Source: MGBC108787 sp964430695 (lineage in GTDB: Bacteria > Bacillota_I > Bacilli_A > RF39 > UBA660). From it: a DNA stretch of 23,583 bases. The position numbers and the translations under genes were made by a program. Positions 22,158-23,583 of this stretch are shown in pieces. Below the pieces are notes generated by a model. The model made no database searches, was not told where the DNA came from, and worked only from the letters and a program-made list of their open reading frames with translations. Within the stretch, counting starts at the first letter, position 1, and each line of letters starts with the position of its first letter. The DNA lies in assembly GCA_964430695.1 (NCBI GenBank), contig CAYSFO010000022.1:1-23583 (forward strand), written 5' to 3'.

Positions 22158-23583
22158 TTATTTATCTCTTAATAAAGCATTAAATTCACTTTCCACTTTA
22201 GTAATGATAGTATTAAATACTTCCATTACTTCTTTTTCTTCTAGTGTTCTCGTATCATCTTTAAACACTAATTTATAAGCAATTGATTTCTTACCTTCAC
22301 TAATATTTGGATACAAATCAAATACTTCACAAGAAGAAAGCATTCGTTTTCCTTCTTTTTTAATACAATCTTTAATTGTGGCACTATCAATACCTTCATC
22401 TACAATAAAAGCTACATCTTTAATAATTTCTGGGTATTTACTTGCTTCTTTATACTTAATCGGCTTAATTTGTTTTTCATACAATGCTTTCATTGATAAC
22501 TCACAAACATAGATTTCATCTTTTTTAAGAGTTGGATGTACTCGTCCAATGACACCAATTCTTTCTCTATCCAAATAAATTCCCGCAGAAATTCCTGGAT
22601 GCAAATCATCTATTTCTTCTTTAACAAAAGATACACGATTCTTAAATCCTAAATAATCCAGTAAATTTTCAACAATTCCTTTCAATAAATAAAAATCAAC
22701 TTTTAATGTACTTCTTTGCCATTCATTTATGATATAATTTCCCTTCATTAAAATAGCTACTTTTGCTTCTTCTTGGAAAGCATCATCATAAGTTTTAGCA
22801 ATTTCATAAATTAAGACATCTTTTACACTTCTCGCTTTATTATAGTCATACACATTTAGTAAAGAAGGAAGAATACTCGTACGAATCACAGACTTATCCA
22901 CACTCATAGCATTCGGTAAAACAATGGCTGTACGATGATCATATTTAAATAAATTTACCATTTCGGGACTAGTAAGTGTATATGTTTTACATTCATTTAA
23001 TCCAAGTGTTCTTAAACGTTTGCTAATTTCTTTACGAATCAAAACATCTCCCACGTACTTTCCACGTTTCGTCTCTCCCTTAGGTAGAGTAGAAACTAAA
23101 TTATGATATCCATAAAGTCTTCCAATTTCCTCGGCAATATCATTTACGTTTGGGTCAATATCTAATCTTCTAGAGGGAATGGTTACTGTAAATATATCTT
23201 TATCTAAAGTATAAGCAAAATCAAGTCTTTTTAATTCTACTTCCATATCTTTTGTATCAACAACGATACCTAATATTTTATTAACATCTTCTGCTTTAAA
23301 AGTAACCACTTTCGGTATCTTATCAACAACATCATGTTTGATTGTATCTTTAAGTACTTTGGCACCAGCATACTTTTCAAGTAAATAACAAGCTCTATCC
23401 ATAGCCATGTTCGTATATTCATAACTTAAACCTTTTCCATAACGTAAGGAAGCTTCACTTTTCAAATTCAAATGATTTGCTGTATTTCGAATACTTACGG
23501 CATCAAAAATAGCACTTTCAATTAAAATATTCTTGGTATTCTCATCAACTTCTGTATTTTCTCCACCCATGACACCAGCAATA
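22158..23583 (-). CDS. pheT: Phenylalanine-tRNA ligase beta subunit, C-terminal part (5' end beyond the window)
   Basis: This is the beta chain of the alpha2-beta2 enzyme that charges tRNA-Phe. The frame is open to the window edge, and the first codons read IAGVMGGENTEVDE, a conserved internal segment of the B3/B4 editing region, so the start lies upstream and the ATG at 23570 is internal. After it come the B5 domain (VTFKAEDVNKILG through SRRLDIDPNVNDIAEEIGRLYGY), the core synthetase-like fold, and the C-terminal FDX-ACB anticodon-binding domain (SKYPEIIKDVAFIVD through LYPNISEGKKSIAYKL). About 475 of the usual 790-800 residues are present. pheS is expected upstream. No clear terminator follows the stop codon. 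Confidence 0.96.
   Translation of the reverse strand, partial: IAGVMGGENTEVDENTKNILIESAIFDAVSIRNTANHLNLKSEASLRYGKGLSYEYTNMAMDRACYLLEKYAGAKVLKDTIKHDVVDKIPKVVTFKAEDVNKILGIVVDTKDMEVELKRLDFAYTLDKDIFTVTIPSRRLDIDPNVNDIAEEIGRLYGYHNLVSTLPKGETKRGKYVGDVLIRKEISKRLRTLGLNECKTYTLTSPEMVNLFKYDHRTAIVLPNAMSVDKSVIRTSILPSLLNVYDYNKARSVKDVLIYEIAKTYDDAFQEEAKVAILMKGNYIINEWQRSTLKVDFYLLKGIVENLLDYLGFKNRVSFVKEEIDDLHPGISAGIYLDRERIGVIGRVHPTLKKDEIYVCELSMKALYEKQIKPIKYKEASKYPEIIKDVAFIVDEGIDSATIKDCIKKEGKRMLSSCEVFDLYPNISEGKKSIAYKLVFKDDTRTLEEKEVMEVFNTIITKVESEFNALLRDK

Noticed and set aside
23568..23570. ATG at 23570 as the start of pheT
   Set aside because: The frame is open upstream and encodes the conserved IAGV before MGG, so the gene is cut by the window edge.

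Overview
The window is AT-rich (about 30% G+C by eye), with strong Shine-Dalgarno sites, consensus sigma-A promoters, short U-tailed terminators and TGA read as stop. Gene content fits a low-GC Firmicute (Bacillota), probably a gut or host-associated Bacilli/Clostridia relative: a clostridial-type FeoAB, a collagen-like protein with a BclA-type C-terminal domain, a heterodimeric ABC exporter, a DUF2974 hydrolase, a DUF975/CmpB-type membrane protein and an M18 aminopeptidase. The genus cannot be fixed from the sequence. A run of exactly 100 N (3078-3177) shows this is a draft scaffold.

Layout. 1-66: 5' part of tRNA-Thr(GGU), minus strand. 103-2242: feoAB iron transport, minus. 2361-3879: a small conserved-looking protein followed by the collagen-like surface protein, plus; the N run interrupts its 54-nt repeats and breaks the frame artificially. 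4001-5112: a beta-helix-type secreted or anchored protein, minus, whose natural start appears one base out of frame. 5235-6524: M18 aminopeptidase, plus. 6543-10452: heterodimeric ABC exporter operon, minus, with a consensus promoter and an odd 5' leader. 10701-16078: a minus-strand accessory block with a TerB-like protein, a transglutaminase-GNAT fusion, an AraC-type regulator, a second transglutaminase-like paralogue and a DUF2974 hydrolase. 16204-18319: a DUF975 + CmpB-type membrane protein and an unrecognised 155-aa protein, plus. 18389-20395: a beta-lactamase-fold serine hydrolase and a very AT-rich SGNH-type hydrolase, minus. 20483-20559: tRNA-Arg(CCU), minus. 20690-21565: a TPR protein, minus. 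21747-22097: a compact unannotated locus that looks like a type I toxin-antitoxin module. 22158-23583: the 3' part of pheT, minus.

Most interesting signals. (1) A 10-nt poly-G tract fills the 17-nt spacer of a perfect TTGACA/TATAAT promoter for the TPR gene, the classic layout of a slippage-controlled promoter. (2) A 28-codon hydrophobic ORF with a very strong ribosome binding site faces a convergent antisense promoter with its own terminator, and a 16-bp direct repeat flanks the locus. (3) The beta-helix surface protein has an ATG and ribosome binding site separated from its reading frame by one base at adjacent A6 and T8 tracts, which suggests phase variation, slippage or a sequence error. 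Together, (1) and (3) suggest an organism that may use homopolymer switching. All three are inferences from sequence.
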